From the NCBI RefSeq assembly GCF_900110955.1, contig NZ_FOFR01000029.1, forward strand, positions 35,412 to 99,411: a stretch of DNA of 64,000 nucleotides, in the 5' to 3' direction. Both the position numbers and the translations under genes were made by a program. Under the pieces are notes generated by a model. That model ran no database searches and was not told the DNA's origin. It was given only the letters and a program-made list of their open reading frames with translations. This document shows, piece after piece, positions 35,401 through 46,200 of this stretch. The stretch is from Lentzea xinjiangensis. Lineage in GTDB: Bacteria > Actinomycetota > Actinomycetes > Mycobacteriales > Pseudonocardiaceae. Position 1 is the first letter of the stretch; each line of letters starts with the position of its first letter.

Positions 35401-37048
35401 GGTGACGCCGGAACGCCGGTTCGCCGGTGGACAGGCCGGTTGCCATCCCCAGGTAACCGCTGCCCTGTCCGGAGAACAGGAACGCGGCTCGCGCGTCGCC
35501 GACGATCGGCGTGGGTGCCGCCGGTGTGCGCAGCGCAGATGCGGCGGCCGCACCGGAGGAGGCCACCACGACACGTCGATGACGGTGTGCCCGCCTGCTC
35601 ACGAGCGTCGCCGAGACGTCGGCGAGGTCGAGATCGGGCTCGTGCAACAACCAGTCGGCCAGCTCGGTCCCCGCCTGGTCGAGTGCCTCCGCCGACCGCG
35701 CCGACAGCAGCAGCGGCTGGACCTGGCGCCGTTCAGCGTCTGCGGCTCGTGCGGCGGGCGGCTGTTCGAGCACCACGTGTGCGTTCGTGCCGCCGACGCC
35801 GAACGAGCTCACCCCGGCCCGCCGGGGTGAGCCCCCCACCGGCCATGGGGACGTTGTCGCGCTGACGTAGAACGGCGACCGCGCGAAGTCGATGGCCGGA
35901 TTGGGTTCCTCGAAGTGCAGGCTGGCCGGAAGCACACCGTCGCGCACCGCTCCGACGGCTTTGATCAAGCCCGCGATGCCCGCTGCCGCGTCGAGGTGCC
36001 CGACGTTGGTCTTCACGGAGCCGAGTGCGCAGAAGCCGGTGCGGTCCGTGGTGGTGCGGAACGCGGCGGTCAGCGCCTCCACCTCGATCGGGTCCCCGAT
36101 CGTCGTGCCCGTGCCGTGGGCTTCGACGTACCCGATGCTGTCGGCCGTGATCCCGGCGGCGGCGTGCGCCTCGACGATCGCGTCGCGCTGCCCGCGGACG
36201 CTCGGTGCGGTGTAGCCCGTCTTGTGCCCGCCGTCGTTGTTCACCGCGGACCCGAGCAGCACCGCGTGCACCCGGTCACCGTCCCGCTGCGCGTCCGCCA
36301 GTCGCTTGAGCAGGACCAGACCGACGCCGCTGGCGCCGACCGTGCCCGAGGAAGATCGGTCGAACGCCGCACACCGGCCGTCCGCCGAGTAGTAGCTGCC
36401 CTCTGTACGCACATACCCCTGGGCCTGCGGCACCTGGATGGAGACGCCGCCCGCCACGGCCATATCGCACTCGAAGGACTGCAGGCTGCGCGCGGCGAGG
36501 TGCACGGCGACCAGGGAGGAGGAGCACGCCGAACCGACGGAGACGCTGGGGCCGGTCAGGCCCAGCTTGTAGGAGATCGTGGTGGCCGCGAAGTCCTTGT
36601 CGTTGTGCATGAGCAGCGGGAATCCTCCGAGATCCCGCACCAGGCCGTCGTTCGGAAGCAGGTTGCGCACCAGGTACGAGCTGAGCGCGGAGGAGAAGAA
36701 CACCCCGATCGGGTCGTCCAGTGCCGCCGGGTCGTATCCCGCGGTGTCGAACAGGGTCCACGCCGCTTCGAGGCTGATCCGGTGCTGGGGGTCCATCACC
36801 TCGGCTTCCTTCGGCGAGTAGCCGAAGAACTCCGCGTCGAACCCGGCGATGTCCCCGAGCACCCCCTCGGCGCCGACGAACTGCGAACGGGGCTCCGGAG
36901 CGGGGTCGGGGAACCGGGCGATGCTCTCGGTTCCCGAGCGGATGTCGGCCCAGAACCGCTCGACGGTGTCCGCGCCGGGGAACCGGCCGCTCATCGAGAT
37001 CACGGCGACCGCATCCGGCGCCGCGGGATCGAGGGGTGAACTGGTCAT
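32474..37048 (-). CDS. blmVIII: Type I PKS module KS-AT-KR-ACP lacking the C-methyltransferase, BlmVIII-like
   Basis: Extends the alanyl chain by one ketide unit, making a 4-amino-3-hydroxy acid. 1524 residues. KS: GSACSSSLVAVH (Cys about 173), VEAHGTGT, NVGHLDAAAG. AT: VGHSLGEYVAA (Ser about 604). KR: GGLGGIG about 1139, LCSSIGS and VGYVAGNDF about 1299 (Ser, Tyr and Asn of the catalytic set). ACP: FFELGGDSLVALRL about 1462. Between AT and KR there is only a structural half-KR; no SAM-binding GxGxG motif is seen, whereas bleomycin BlmVIII (about 1840 residues) has a methyltransferase there. The protein ends in an acidic tail, GGDERIDEEEVLL, that could pair with the TubC domain of the next enzyme. 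The ATG at 37048 overlaps the BlmIX stop. Confidence 0.94.
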   Translation of the reverse strand: MTSSPLDPAAPDAVAVISMSGRFPGADTVERFWADIRSGTESIARFPDPAPEPRSQFVGAEGVLGDIAGFDAEFFGYSPKEAEVMDPQHRISLEAAWTLFDTAGYDPAALDDPIGVFFSSALSSYLVRNLLPNDGLVRDLGGFPLLMHNDKDFAATTISYKLGLTGPSVSVGSACSSSLVAVHLAARSLQSFECDMAVAGGVSIQVPQAQGYVRTEGSYYSADGRCAAFDRSSSGTVGASGVGLVLLKRLADAQRDGDRVHAVLLGSAVNNDGGHKTGYTAPSVRGQRDAIVEAHAAAGITADSIGYVEAHGTGTTIGDPIEVEALTAAFRTTTDRTGFCALGSVKTNVGHLDAAAGIAGLIKAVGAVRDGVLPASLHFEEPNPAIDFARSPFYVSATTSPWPVGGSPRRAGVSSFGVGGTNAHVVLEQPPAARAADAERRQVQPLLLSARSAEALDQAGTELADWLLHEPDLDLADVSATLVSRRAHRHRRVVVASSGAAAASALRTPAAPTPIVGDARAAFLFSGQGSGYLGMATGLSTGEPAFRRHLDECARLLAEDAVDLHALLHVPTGTPADQTAGFAVSYALAQTLIEWGVEPVGMVGHSLGEYVAATVAGVFSLPTALRLVVARSKAQCALPEGRMLAVPLGADELRPILDDGLALAAINAHDRCVVSGAVHAVEEFAARLTADGLRTTMLPMRGAGHSEAVDQVLDLFRPALSEAEFHTPHLPFLSTVTGDWADPADVAGPEYWLAQMRRPVLFDAAVQRLAEVAPAALVELGPGTGLGRLAARRLGPRTVFAGSCLPSAEQNPRPEQETEHVVRAVGALWARGCPVDWTEFHRPQRPLRTPVPGYPFQHVSYWIEAPGEAERGRLAALLPEPAVAGPVPGASVVTTADAEQQPERRTDPADWTHQPGWRHAAPAPATRRRDGATCLLLSDGALGQEVASRLDALGVRTVFAQADPAWGTDQQRYRELLADLAAQDRAPQLIVHLWPFEATGMDRPLDLETVREGQLTGLHSLLHLAQAIGAGTGTEPVRLVSVTRGAQAVLGDLAHPEHATVASAIKVIPRELPRVSATAIDVDAAGAGLADRIVAELLDPASPTEVAYRGQQRFERDYHPLPFGPAARTPEPGGVYLICGGLGGIGLSVAEYLAPTARALVLTRRTPFPEPGDHVARPADEHAERLAERLAALTASGAELLVRRADVADETRMREVVAEAESRFGPITGVVHAAGAPDTAGLIQRRNRHATDEAMASKVLGPVVLDTILADRQLDFFVLCSSIGSVLHKLKFGEVGYVAGNDFLDAFAAHRATRRPGLTVSIAWTDWHDEAGMWGTVHPKMVERYVAASDAPEHLAPDDDLLGAISRSEGTELFARILAGNRSPRVLVCTLDLGALLARHEAFSTDDHRAAVAGLRIARSRRDRAALSSAYREPATAVERGVAVCWAAVLGDDPIGADDNFFELGGDSLVALRLLSAVRERYGFELSMAQLFETPTISSLAAAIEHGTGGRGGDERIDEEEVLL

Positions 37049-40000
37049 GTCTGGCGCTCCCGTCCGAGTCCTGCCATGTGCCTGCGGCGTCTGCCCCTGG
37101 CCAGCGCCGGGTCGGCCGCGGGCGGGCCAGCGCCGTCGGCTGAGCGGTTGAGGCGGTCGACGTGATCGGCGAGGCTCGCTATGTCGGGGAACTGGAACAG
37201 GTCGACCAACCGAAGTCCGGCGTGGACGGAGCCGACCAGCGCGTGGTGCAGTCGCAGCAGGCCCAGGGAGTTCCCGCCGAGGTCGAAGAACCCGTCGTGG
37301 ACACCGATCCGCTCTACGCCGAGCACCCGCTGCCACTCCTGTGCGATGGTGCGCTCCAGCGCGTTCCGGGGAGCGACCCCCGGTCGGCTTTCCCGGACCG
37401 CGGTGGCGGCGCGACCGGCGAGTGCGGCCCGGTCGACCTTGCCGTTGTCGTTGTGCGGCAGGTCTGCCAAGACGACCAGTGCCGAGGGGATCATCACCGG
37501 CGGCAGCGCGGATCGCAGTGCCGCCAGCACGGTTTCCGAGGACAACTGCTCTCCTGGCGTCGCGCTGGCGAACGCCACCAGCCGTCGGTCGGCTGACGTG
37601 TCTCCCACCGGCAGGACGACCACGTCGCGGATCGGCGCCACAGTCCGGAGCACCTGTTCGACCTCGCCGAGCTCGATGCGCACCCCGCGCAGCTTGATCT
37701 GCGTGTCGCGGCGGCCGACGAAGACCAGCTGTCCGTCCGTACGCCGGCGCACGAGGTCGCCGGTGCGGTAAACCCGGCTGCCCGGACCGCCGAACGGATC
37801 GGGAACGAACGCGTCGGCCGTCTTGGCGGGGAGGCCGCAATAGCCGCGGGCGAGTGCCGGCCCGCCGATGAGCAGCTCCCCGGTGACCAGAGCGGGCACC
37901 GGACGACCGTGGTCATCCGCCACCCATGCACGCGCCGTGCCGATCGGAGACCCGATGGTCGGCGGAGCACCATCGCGAGCGACCACTCCTGCCGTCGCGT
38001 AAGTGGTCGCTTCGGAAGGACCGTAGAGATTGCGCACCACGGTGTGCGCCGGTCGGTGCTGGAGCCGGTCGGCGAGCTCACGCGGCAGCGGCTCACCAGC
38101 GAGGTTGACCGCGTGGACCGACTCGGGCACGCCGTCGACGTCCAGCAGGGCTGCCACCGCCGACGGCACGGAGTTCAGCAGAGTCGCTCCTGTCGCCGCG
38201 GGTGTCCCGGGGACGTGGAGTGCGTCCTCGGCCAGCACGACGGTCCCGCCGTGGGCGAGCGGCGCGAACAACTCGAAGAACGCGAGGTCGAAGCCGACGG
38301 ACGTGGTGGCGAGGACGCTGCGCAGCCCGTGCGCGCCGAACTCGGTCCCCGCCCAGCGCAGGAAGGCCGCGGCACTGCGGTGCTCGATCGCGACGCCCTT
38401 CGGCCGTCCGGTGGACCCGGAGGTGTACAGCACGTACGCCAGTGCCCGCGGCGACACGCTTACCCGCGGCGACCGGCCGGGCCGGGACACCGGGACCAAG
38501 GCTGGCAGGAGCACGTCCCCAGCGCCGCGCCGGCTGAGGAGCTCCTCGTCGCCGATCAGCAACCGGGAGCCGGTTTCAGCGAGCATCAGCCGGACTCGTT
38601 GCGCGGGTTGCTCAACGCCGACCGGCAGAAAGGCGGCACCTGCTTTCAGCACACCGAGCAGAGCGGCGAGCAACGCCGGTGTCCTGGGCAGCCAGACGGC
38701 GACCACCTCGTCCGGGCCGCAGCCCCGAGCGCGCAGATCCGCGGCGATACCGTCCGACCAGGCGTCCAGCTGCCGGTACGTCACCTGGCTCCGGCCGTGC
38801 ACCACTGCCACCGCGTCGGGGTGGTTCGCGGCGGCCGCCGCGACGAGTTCGTGGACCAGCTCGCCCATACCGGGGTCGATCGCCGCGGGAGCGCGCAGGG
38901 CCTTCAGCTCCTGCACGGTGGTCAGTGACAGCCGGTGCACAGACCGCTCCGGATCGGCCACGGCGGCGCTGAGCAACGCCCTGAACTGGCGGCACCGGCT
39001 GATGAGCTCCGGTTCCGAGCAGCGCGTGCCGTCCGCCTCGAAGATCAGTTCGATCCCGTCGGCGGTGTCCGCCGCGGTGACGGTGAGGTCGTACTTCGCC
39101 GCCGCGGCGGGTACGTCCACCAGCCGTGCCTCGACCTCTGGCAGGCGTGGCGGCTCTGGAGGCTGCTGGTAGGCGAACAACACCTGGAACAGCGGAGTGG
39201 TGTCGAGGTTTCGATGCACATCCAGTTCATCGACGATCCGCTCGAACGGCAGCCATCGGTGCTCGAGCGCGTCGAGCATCGTGTTCCTGGTCTGACGCAA
39301 GACTTCGCGGAAGTTCGGTTCACCGTGCAACCGCAGGCGCAGCGGCAGCATGTTGATCAATGGGCCGACCGCGTTCCGCGACAGCTCGCCCTCACGCAGG
39401 GCGACAGGTGAGCCTAGGACGACGTCCCGTTGTCCGCTGTAGCGGCCGACCCAACAGCCGAGCACGGCCAGCAACGCCATGAACCTGGTGCCGCCCGTGC
39501 TCCGGCACAGCCGGTTCAGCGCGCCGATCTCCTCGCGTCCCAGCCGTTCGACGTGCCGGACCGGCCTGGCCTGCCCGGTCTGGGACCCTCTGAGGGGCGT
39601 GCTGCGCAGCGGCGCCCCGGCGAGTTCGGCCCGCCAGAACGCCAGAGAGCCGGTGTGCTGCTCCACCAGCTCCCGCTGCTCGGCGACGATCTGCCAGAAG
39701 CCGGAGCCCGGTGCGGGCATGGCGGCCGGTGTACCGGTGACCGCGGCCTCGTACAGCGCCTCGAGCTCGTCGCGAACCACCTGGGCCGAACCTCCGTCGA
39801 ACACCAGGTGGTGCACCGCGAGCACGAGCAGGTGCCGGTGCGCCGCGAGCCTCAGCAGCAACCAGACCACGGGTGGACCCGCGGCCAGCGCGAACGGGCG
39901 GGCCACCGTCTCCGCGAGCAGCCTGCGCGTCTCCCGCTCGCCGCCCGCACCCGAGACGTCGACCAGTTGCAGGCCGGGCGCCTCCGGCGTCACCCGTTGG

Positions 40001-40227
40001 CCGGGGCCTTCGCCGTTGTCGACGAAGGCCGTCCGCAACATCTCGTGCCTGCGGCCGATCCGGCCGACCGCATGGCGCAGTGCGAGCGGGTTGAGCGGTC
40101 CCGTCAGCTCGATCGCGGTGCAGATCGTGTAGGCCGGATTGCTCTCGTCCAGCTGCTGGAGGAACCACAACCGCTGCTGGGCGGCGGCGAGCGGTGCCGG
40201 AGGGTCGAGGCTGGTCACCAAGCTCAT
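37045..40227 (-). CDS. blmIX: NRPS C-A(Ala)-PCP, BlmIX-like
   Basis: Adds alanine and hands the chain to the PKS; 1060 residues, close to bleomycin BlmIX. C domain: AAAQQRLWFLQQL near the N-terminus and HHLVFDGGS about 142. A domain: TSGSTGRPKG about 600, NLYGPSE, YRTGDLV. PCP: FFDLGGNSLGLL about 985. The code read by eye is D-L-F-N-N-A-L-T-Y, a well-known alanine code. The ATG at 40227 overlaps the BlmX stop (ATGA), and its own stop overlaps the PKS start. The C-terminal tail after the PCP (about 40 residues, Arg-rich, GRRRRHMAGLGRERQT) is likely a linker or docking segment to the PKS KS domain. Confidence 0.93.
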   Translation of the reverse strand: MSLVTSLDPPAPLAAAQQRLWFLQQLDESNPAYTICTAIELTGPLNPLALRHAVGRIGRRHEMLRTAFVDNGEGPGQRVTPEAPGLQLVDVSGAGGERETRRLLAETVARPFALAAGPPVVWLLLRLAAHRHLLVLAVHHLVFDGGSAQVVRDELEALYEAAVTGTPAAMPAPGSGFWQIVAEQRELVEQHTGSLAFWRAELAGAPLRSTPLRGSQTGQARPVRHVERLGREEIGALNRLCRSTGGTRFMALLAVLGCWVGRYSGQRDVVLGSPVALREGELSRNAVGPLINMLPLRLRLHGEPNFREVLRQTRNTMLDALEHRWLPFERIVDELDVHRNLDTTPLFQVLFAYQQPPEPPRLPEVEARLVDVPAAAAKYDLTVTAADTADGIELIFEADGTRCSEPELISRCRQFRALLSAAVADPERSVHRLSLTTVQELKALRAPAAIDPGMGELVHELVAAAAANHPDAVAVVHGRSQVTYRQLDAWSDGIAADLRARGCGPDEVVAVWLPRTPALLAALLGVLKAGAAFLPVGVEQPAQRVRLMLAETGSRLLIGDEELLSRRGAGDVLLPALVPVSRPGRSPRVSVSPRALAYVLYTSGSTGRPKGVAIEHRSAAAFLRWAGTEFGAHGLRSVLATTSVGFDLAFFELFAPLAHGGTVVLAEDALHVPGTPAATGATLLNSVPSAVAALLDVDGVPESVHAVNLAGEPLPRELADRLQHRPAHTVVRNLYGPSEATTYATAGVVARDGAPPTIGSPIGTARAWVADDHGRPVPALVTGELLIGGPALARGYCGLPAKTADAFVPDPFGGPGSRVYRTGDLVRRRTDGQLVFVGRRDTQIKLRGVRIELGEVEQVLRTVAPIRDVVVLPVGDTSADRRLVAFASATPGEQLSSETVLAALRSALPPVMIPSALVVLADLPHNDNGKVDRAALAGRAATAVRESRPGVAPRNALERTIAQEWQRVLGVERIGVHDGFFDLGGNSLGLLRLHHALVGSVHAGLRLVDLFQFPDIASLADHVDRLNRSADGAGPPAADPALARGRRRRHMAGLGRERQT

Positions 40228-43200
40228 CCGCGGCTGCTTCCAGCGGCCACGGGAGAACGGGCCCCGTCCACCTCGAGCGCGAACTCGGCGATGGTCGGCG
40301 CGTCCAGCAGCTTGCGCACCGACAGCGAGGTCCCGAACAGCTTGTTGGTCGCGGCGATCACCTGCATGGCGCGCAGCGACTCCCCGCCGACGTCCAGGAA
40401 GTGGTGGTGCACACCGATCCGGTCGAGCTTGAGCACCGTGGACCAGATGTCGGTCAGCAACTGCTCGGTCTCCGTTCTCGGCTCGGTGTGCGGCAGCTCG
40501 GCCGCGGGCTGCGGCTCCGGCAACCGGGCGCGGTCGACCTTTCCCGTGCTGGTCAACGGAACCGCGTCGAGGACCACACAGGCGCTAGGCACCATGTACC
40601 GCGGGAGCCGGTCCCGTACGTACTGCTGCAAGTCCGCCTGTTCGGGCCGCTCGCCTTCCTCTGGCAACACGTAGGCCACGAGTTGCTTCTCACCGTCCGC
40701 GCCGCGAGCGATCACGATCGAACGCTGCAACGCCGGGTGGGTGTCCAGGACGGCTTCGACCTCCGCCGGTTCCACCCGGAAGCCGCGGATCTTGACCTGG
40801 TGGTCGATTCGGCCGAGGAACTCGAGGTCGCCGTCGGACAGGAAGCGGCCGAGGTCACCGGTCGCGTACCGCCGGGCACCGGGCTCCGCGCCGTACGGGT
40901 CCGGCTGGAACACCGCGGCCGTGTCGGCCGGGCGGCCCAGGTAGCCGCGGGCCACGCCGGCGCCTCCGATGTGCAGTTCGCCCGACACCGCCACCGGCGT
41001 CGGCCTGCCGTGCTGGTCCAGCACCCGGATCCGGGTATTCGCCACCGGTCGTCCGATCGGCAGCTGCGGCTGCCGGGCGTCGGGAGTGCCGGTCCACACC
41101 GTGCTCCACACGGTCGCCTCGGTGGGGCCGTACTCGTTGGACAGCAGGCAACCGGGCGCCTTCTCCTGACATTCCTGGTGCAACGCCACCGGTGCCGCTT
41201 CCCCGGCGGTGATCACCCGCACCAGCGAGGCGAGCTCCCCCGGCTTCGCCTGGTCCAGCAGCGGACCGAGCAGAGACGGGATCCCGAGGGTGTGGGTGGG
41301 CCGCGATCGGGCGACCGCGCCGACGGTGCTCACCGGATCAAGCTGCGTGCCCTCCGCCGGCAGGACCAGGGTCCCGCCGGTGGTCAACGTCCAGAAGATG
41401 CCGACGACGGAGCTGTCGAAGGCGAAGGAGGACAACAGCAGGAAGCGCTCGGGCGACTCGGGATAAGCAACACTCCTGGCCTGGATCGAGGCCATCACGT
41501 TGCGGTGCTCGACCACGACGCCCTTGGGCTCGCCGGTCGAACCCGACGTGTAGATGACGTAGGCGGCGCTGTCGGCTCGGGCACCGGCGAACGGGCCGGG
41601 CTCCTCCGCGTCCGCGGCGTCGCGGTCCGGCACGAACAGCTCGGCTCCAGCCGGTGCCCGGGACTCGAGGTGACGTTCGACGAGCACCACCGCCGCTCCG
41701 CTGCTCGCCAGCAGCGCCGCAGTGCGTTCGTTCGGCTGGGCCGGGTCGAGCGGCAGGTAGGCGGCGCCCGCCTTGAGCACTCCCAGCAGGAAGGCGATCT
41801 GTTCCGGCGAGCGTTCGGCGAAGACCCCGACCACCTGGTCGCAGCCGACTCCCCGGCGCCGCAGCCCGTGCGCGATCCGATCGGCCCACCGGTCGAGCGC
41901 CCGGTAGCTGACCGAGGTGCCGTCCGCCTCCACCGCGACGCGGTCCGGCGTCGCCGCGGCCTGTGCGGCCACCGCCTCGTGCAGGCACAGCTCCGCTACC
42001 GGGGTGACCTCGCCGCGGTCGAACCCGTCGAGCAGCTCACGGTCTCGGGCCGGCAGGTGGTCGAGGGCGTCGAACCGGGCAGTGGGGTCGGCCGCGATCG
42101 CTTCCATGACCAGCACGTAGCAGTCCCGGACGCTCTCCATCACCTCGGCGGAGAACTGCAGGCTGTCGTACTCGATCCGCACCTCCAGCTCGCCCGTCTC
42201 CCGGTGCAACCGGAAGATCCCGCAGAACGGGAAGGTCGACTCGCCGTAGAGCTCGTTCTCCACGTGCGCGACCCCGCGCTCGGTCCACCGGTCCAGCACG
42301 CTGAACACGTGGTAGTTGGTGAAGAAAAACAGCGTCTCCGCCAGCGGCTCGTTGCCCTGGTGTCGCTTCAACTCGGCCATCGGCAACCGCCGGAAGGGCA
42401 TCGACACCTGCTCGGACCTGAGCGTGTCCTCGATCAGCTTCCGCCAGCTGCCACCGGCCATCCGGACCCGCAGCGCCAGGCTGTTGACGAACAGCCCGAT
42501 CGCGGTGCTTCCATCGACCACCTCGGGCCTGCCATTGGTCACCGTGTACGTCAGCGTGTCGATGTGGCCGCCATACGCGGACATCACCGCGAGGTGCGCC
42601 GCCAGCAGGACGCTCTTCAGCGGCACCGCGAGGCCGGTGGCCACCCGCTTGAGGCCGTCGGAGAGCTCGGGTCCGACCGGCACCACGATCCGGACGATGT
42701 CCCGGTCGCCCTTGTCCGCCTTCGGCCCTGCCTCCGTCCTGGGTAGCCGCATGAGCGTCGCGTCGGCCAGGTAGTCGTCCCAGAACTCGTAGTTCTCCTT
42801 CTTGTCCAGCGCCTCCAGCTCGAGGGCGACGGCGTCGCGCATCCCGGACGTCGGCGGCTTGATCGAGATGGGTTCGTCGTACACCAGCGAGAAGTAGTGG
42901 CTGAACAGCTCGGTGATCATCAAGGCCTCGCTCCAGCCGTCGACGATCTCGTGGTGGAACCCGTAGGTGAACTGGAAGTCGCCGTCACCGCGCAGGTGCA
43001 CCATGAACCGGATCAGCGGGTGGTCGTGCAGCTCGAAGCCGACCGACCGCTCCCGGTCGACCCACGCGGTGACCCGTTCCTCCTGCGCGTCTTCCGGCAG
43101 GGCGGACAGGTCCTCGAAGAACAGCGGGGTCTGGAAGTCGCCGTGCACCAGTTGCAGGGGGCGGGAGTAGGTGGTCATGTCGAACGAGGTGCGCAGCATC

Positions 43201-46200
43201 GGATGGCGTTCGACCAGCTGGCGCACCACGGTGCGCATCACGTCCAGGTCGAACGGCGCACGCAGGCGGACCGAGGCGATGGCGTGGTACACGGCGGACT
43301 TCGCGGCGAAGTCCCGGTGGAAGATCATCCCCTCCTGCAGCAGGCTGAGCGGGAAGGCGTCGGCCACCTCGGCGGGCAGCCGTTCCCTGTCCTCCTGCGA
43401 GATGAGCGCGAACGGCGCGGTGGTCGGCGGACCGGCCTCCGGCTGCCTGCCGTCCAGCGCGGCCGCGCAGTCGGCGATGACCGGGTTCTCGTGCAGGGCG
43501 GCGACCGTGACGTCCAGCCCGCTCGCCTGCGCCCGACTGGCCACCATCACGCTGCGGATGGAGTCACCGCCGAGCAGGAAGTAGTTGTCGGCCACGCCGA
43601 CCCGGTCCACGCCGAGCACCGTGGCCACCGCGCCGGCCAGGATCTCCTCGGTCTCCGTGCGCGGCGCCACGTACTCGGCCGCCCGCCTGCTCTCCTTCGC
43701 CGGCTTGGGCAGCGCAGTCCGGTCGAGCTTGCCGTTGGCCGTCATGGGCAGCGCGTCGAGGAGCACGACCGCTGCCGGGACCATCGGTTCCGGCAGCCGC
43801 TCGCGGCAGTACCGGACCAAGGCGGTCGGGGACAGCGCGGGGCCGCCGTTCTGCTTGCCGGGCACCACATAGCCCACCAGTTGGAGCTCACCCGCGAGCG
43901 GCGACGATCCGCCGGGGTCCTCGTCGTGGCGGGCGACGACCACAACCTGGCCGACCCCCGGATGCGCGCGGAGCAGCTCCTCGATCTCCCGTGGTTCGAC
44001 GCGCACACCGCGGACCTTGACCTGATCGTCGAGTCGGCCGAGGTACTCGAGGGTGCCGTCGGCGCGACGGCGGCCCAGGTCACCGGTCCGGTAGAGCCGT
44101 GAGCCCGGTGCGCCGAAGGGGTCCGGCACGAAGCGCTGATCGGTGAGTTCCGGCTGTCCGAGGTAGCCGTGGGCCACCCCGGCACCGCCGAGGAAGATCT
44201 CACCGACCGCCCCGTCCGGCACCACCTGGTTACGCGGGTCCAGCAGGTGCACCCGCGTGTTGGCGACGGGTGTACCGATGGGCGCCATGCCGTGCCGGGG
44301 TGCCGTGGGGGCGATCTGGTGAGCGATGCTGCCCACCGTCGTCTCGGTAGGCCCGTATTCGTTGACCACCACCGATCCGGCGTCGAGGAACGGGACCGCG
44401 CTTTGTGCGCGCAGGGCCTCACCGCCCACGACGACGGTGCGCACGCTGCCGGCAATCTCCTCCGCGGTGACCAGCTGGCCGACGATCTCCAGGTGCGTCG
44501 GCGTCAGCTTGACCATGCTGAGGTCCCGGCGCGTGCGCAGCATTCCGGCCAGTCCGGTGACCCCCGCGCTCTCCGGCAGCAGGACGACCCGCTGCCCGAC
44601 GGCCAACGGGGCGAGCAGGCCGGTCAGCGTGAGGTCGAAGCTGATCGAGGTGTGCACCAGCGCGCCGGTGCCCTGACCGAGCCGGTAGGCGGTGGCTGCC
44701 CAGGACAGGTAGTTCGCCAGCGCCCGGTGCGGTACGACCACGCCGTTGGGCCGGCCGGTGGTGCCGGAGGTGTAGAGCACGTAAGCGGTGTCGTCGCCGA
44801 CGACTGAAACTTCGAGAGGTCCGGTCGTCTGCCCGGCGAGCTCGGCGGGGGTTCCTTCGAGCGCGAGCGCGGGAAGAGTCGGCTGGTCGAGGCGGTCGAG
44901 CACCCTGGCGGTGGCCAGGACCATCTTCGGCGCCGTCTGCTCGATCGTCAGCGCGAGCCTGGCCGGCGGATAGCCGACGTCGACCGGGACGAACGCGGCC
45001 CCTGCCTTCAGAACGGCGAGCAACGCCACGAGCAGTTCCGGCGATCGCCCGAGTGACACCACCACCCTGTCACCGCGCCCGACCCCGCGCTGCCACAGGT
45101 AGTGGGCGAGCTGGTTGGCCCTGCCGTCGAGTTCGGCGTAGGTGAGCTCCGCGCCGTCGAACTCGACGGCGACCCGATCCGGGCCCAGTTCGGCCTGGTG
45201 TGCGAAGAGTTCGTGCACGGCCCGATCCGGTACCTCGGCCGCCGGACCGGCCGCCGCGCCGAGCACGGACTTGCGCTGCTCCGGCGACATCAGGTCGAAC
45301 GCGCCGATCGGCGTCGTGCCGTCCGCCAGAGCCGCGCCGAGCACGGTCACGAACGCATCGCCCACGGCGTGCGCCGTGGCCTGGTTGACCAAGGCGCCGT
45401 TGTACCGCACGCTGACTTCGAGCGTCTCGTCCCACCGCACACACGTGAGCGAAAATGCGCTCGAGTCGGCATGTTCCAGTCCATCAACCGTCCACTTCGG
45501 ACCGTTTCCCTCTGCCAACGCGACTGCGACACGGAAGTCGAACCGCGGCAGCACGTACCCGGCCGCCCTGTCTGCCAGCAGTTCCGGGTCCAGGTGGTCG
45601 ACGCGTTGCCCGGCCCAGCGGTACCACTCCGCCGTGTCCCGCGTGACCGTCAGGAAGTCCTGCTCCGCGGTCAGGTCGCCGCGCAGCGGCGCCTCACGTT
45701 CGTAGGCTCCGACCGCGTGCTCGAGCCCTGGGAAGCCGCGGCCTGACAGCGTCATCAGCAGCAGGCCACCACGCTCCCCGCCCACCCGCCACACCACGGC
45801 GCGGAACACCGCGGCCAGCACCGCCTCCACGGCGACCGCGTGTTCGGCGGCGAACTCGTCGAGGGCTCGGCAAGACACGGGAGCAGCTCGGTACGACCGG
45901 AAATGAACCTCCTCATCACCAGTGGTGGCCGGTGGCATCGCACCACCGCCGTCACTGGCCAGGAGAGCGGCCCACGCGGCGCGATCGGCGGCACCGTCCT
46001 GAGCAATGAGCAGTTCGTTGTGCCATGTGGAGAAGTCCGCGTATTGGACGAAGTCGGCGGAGGCCTTCTCGTCGCCCTGGTAAGCCGCGACGATCTCCAC
46101 CGCCACCCGTTGCAGCGAGCCGAGATCCGCGTTCAGCGGGTGCGCGGTCAGCAGGAGCGTCGCCTGGTCGCCGCCGGACTCGACCAGCAACGCCCGGAAG

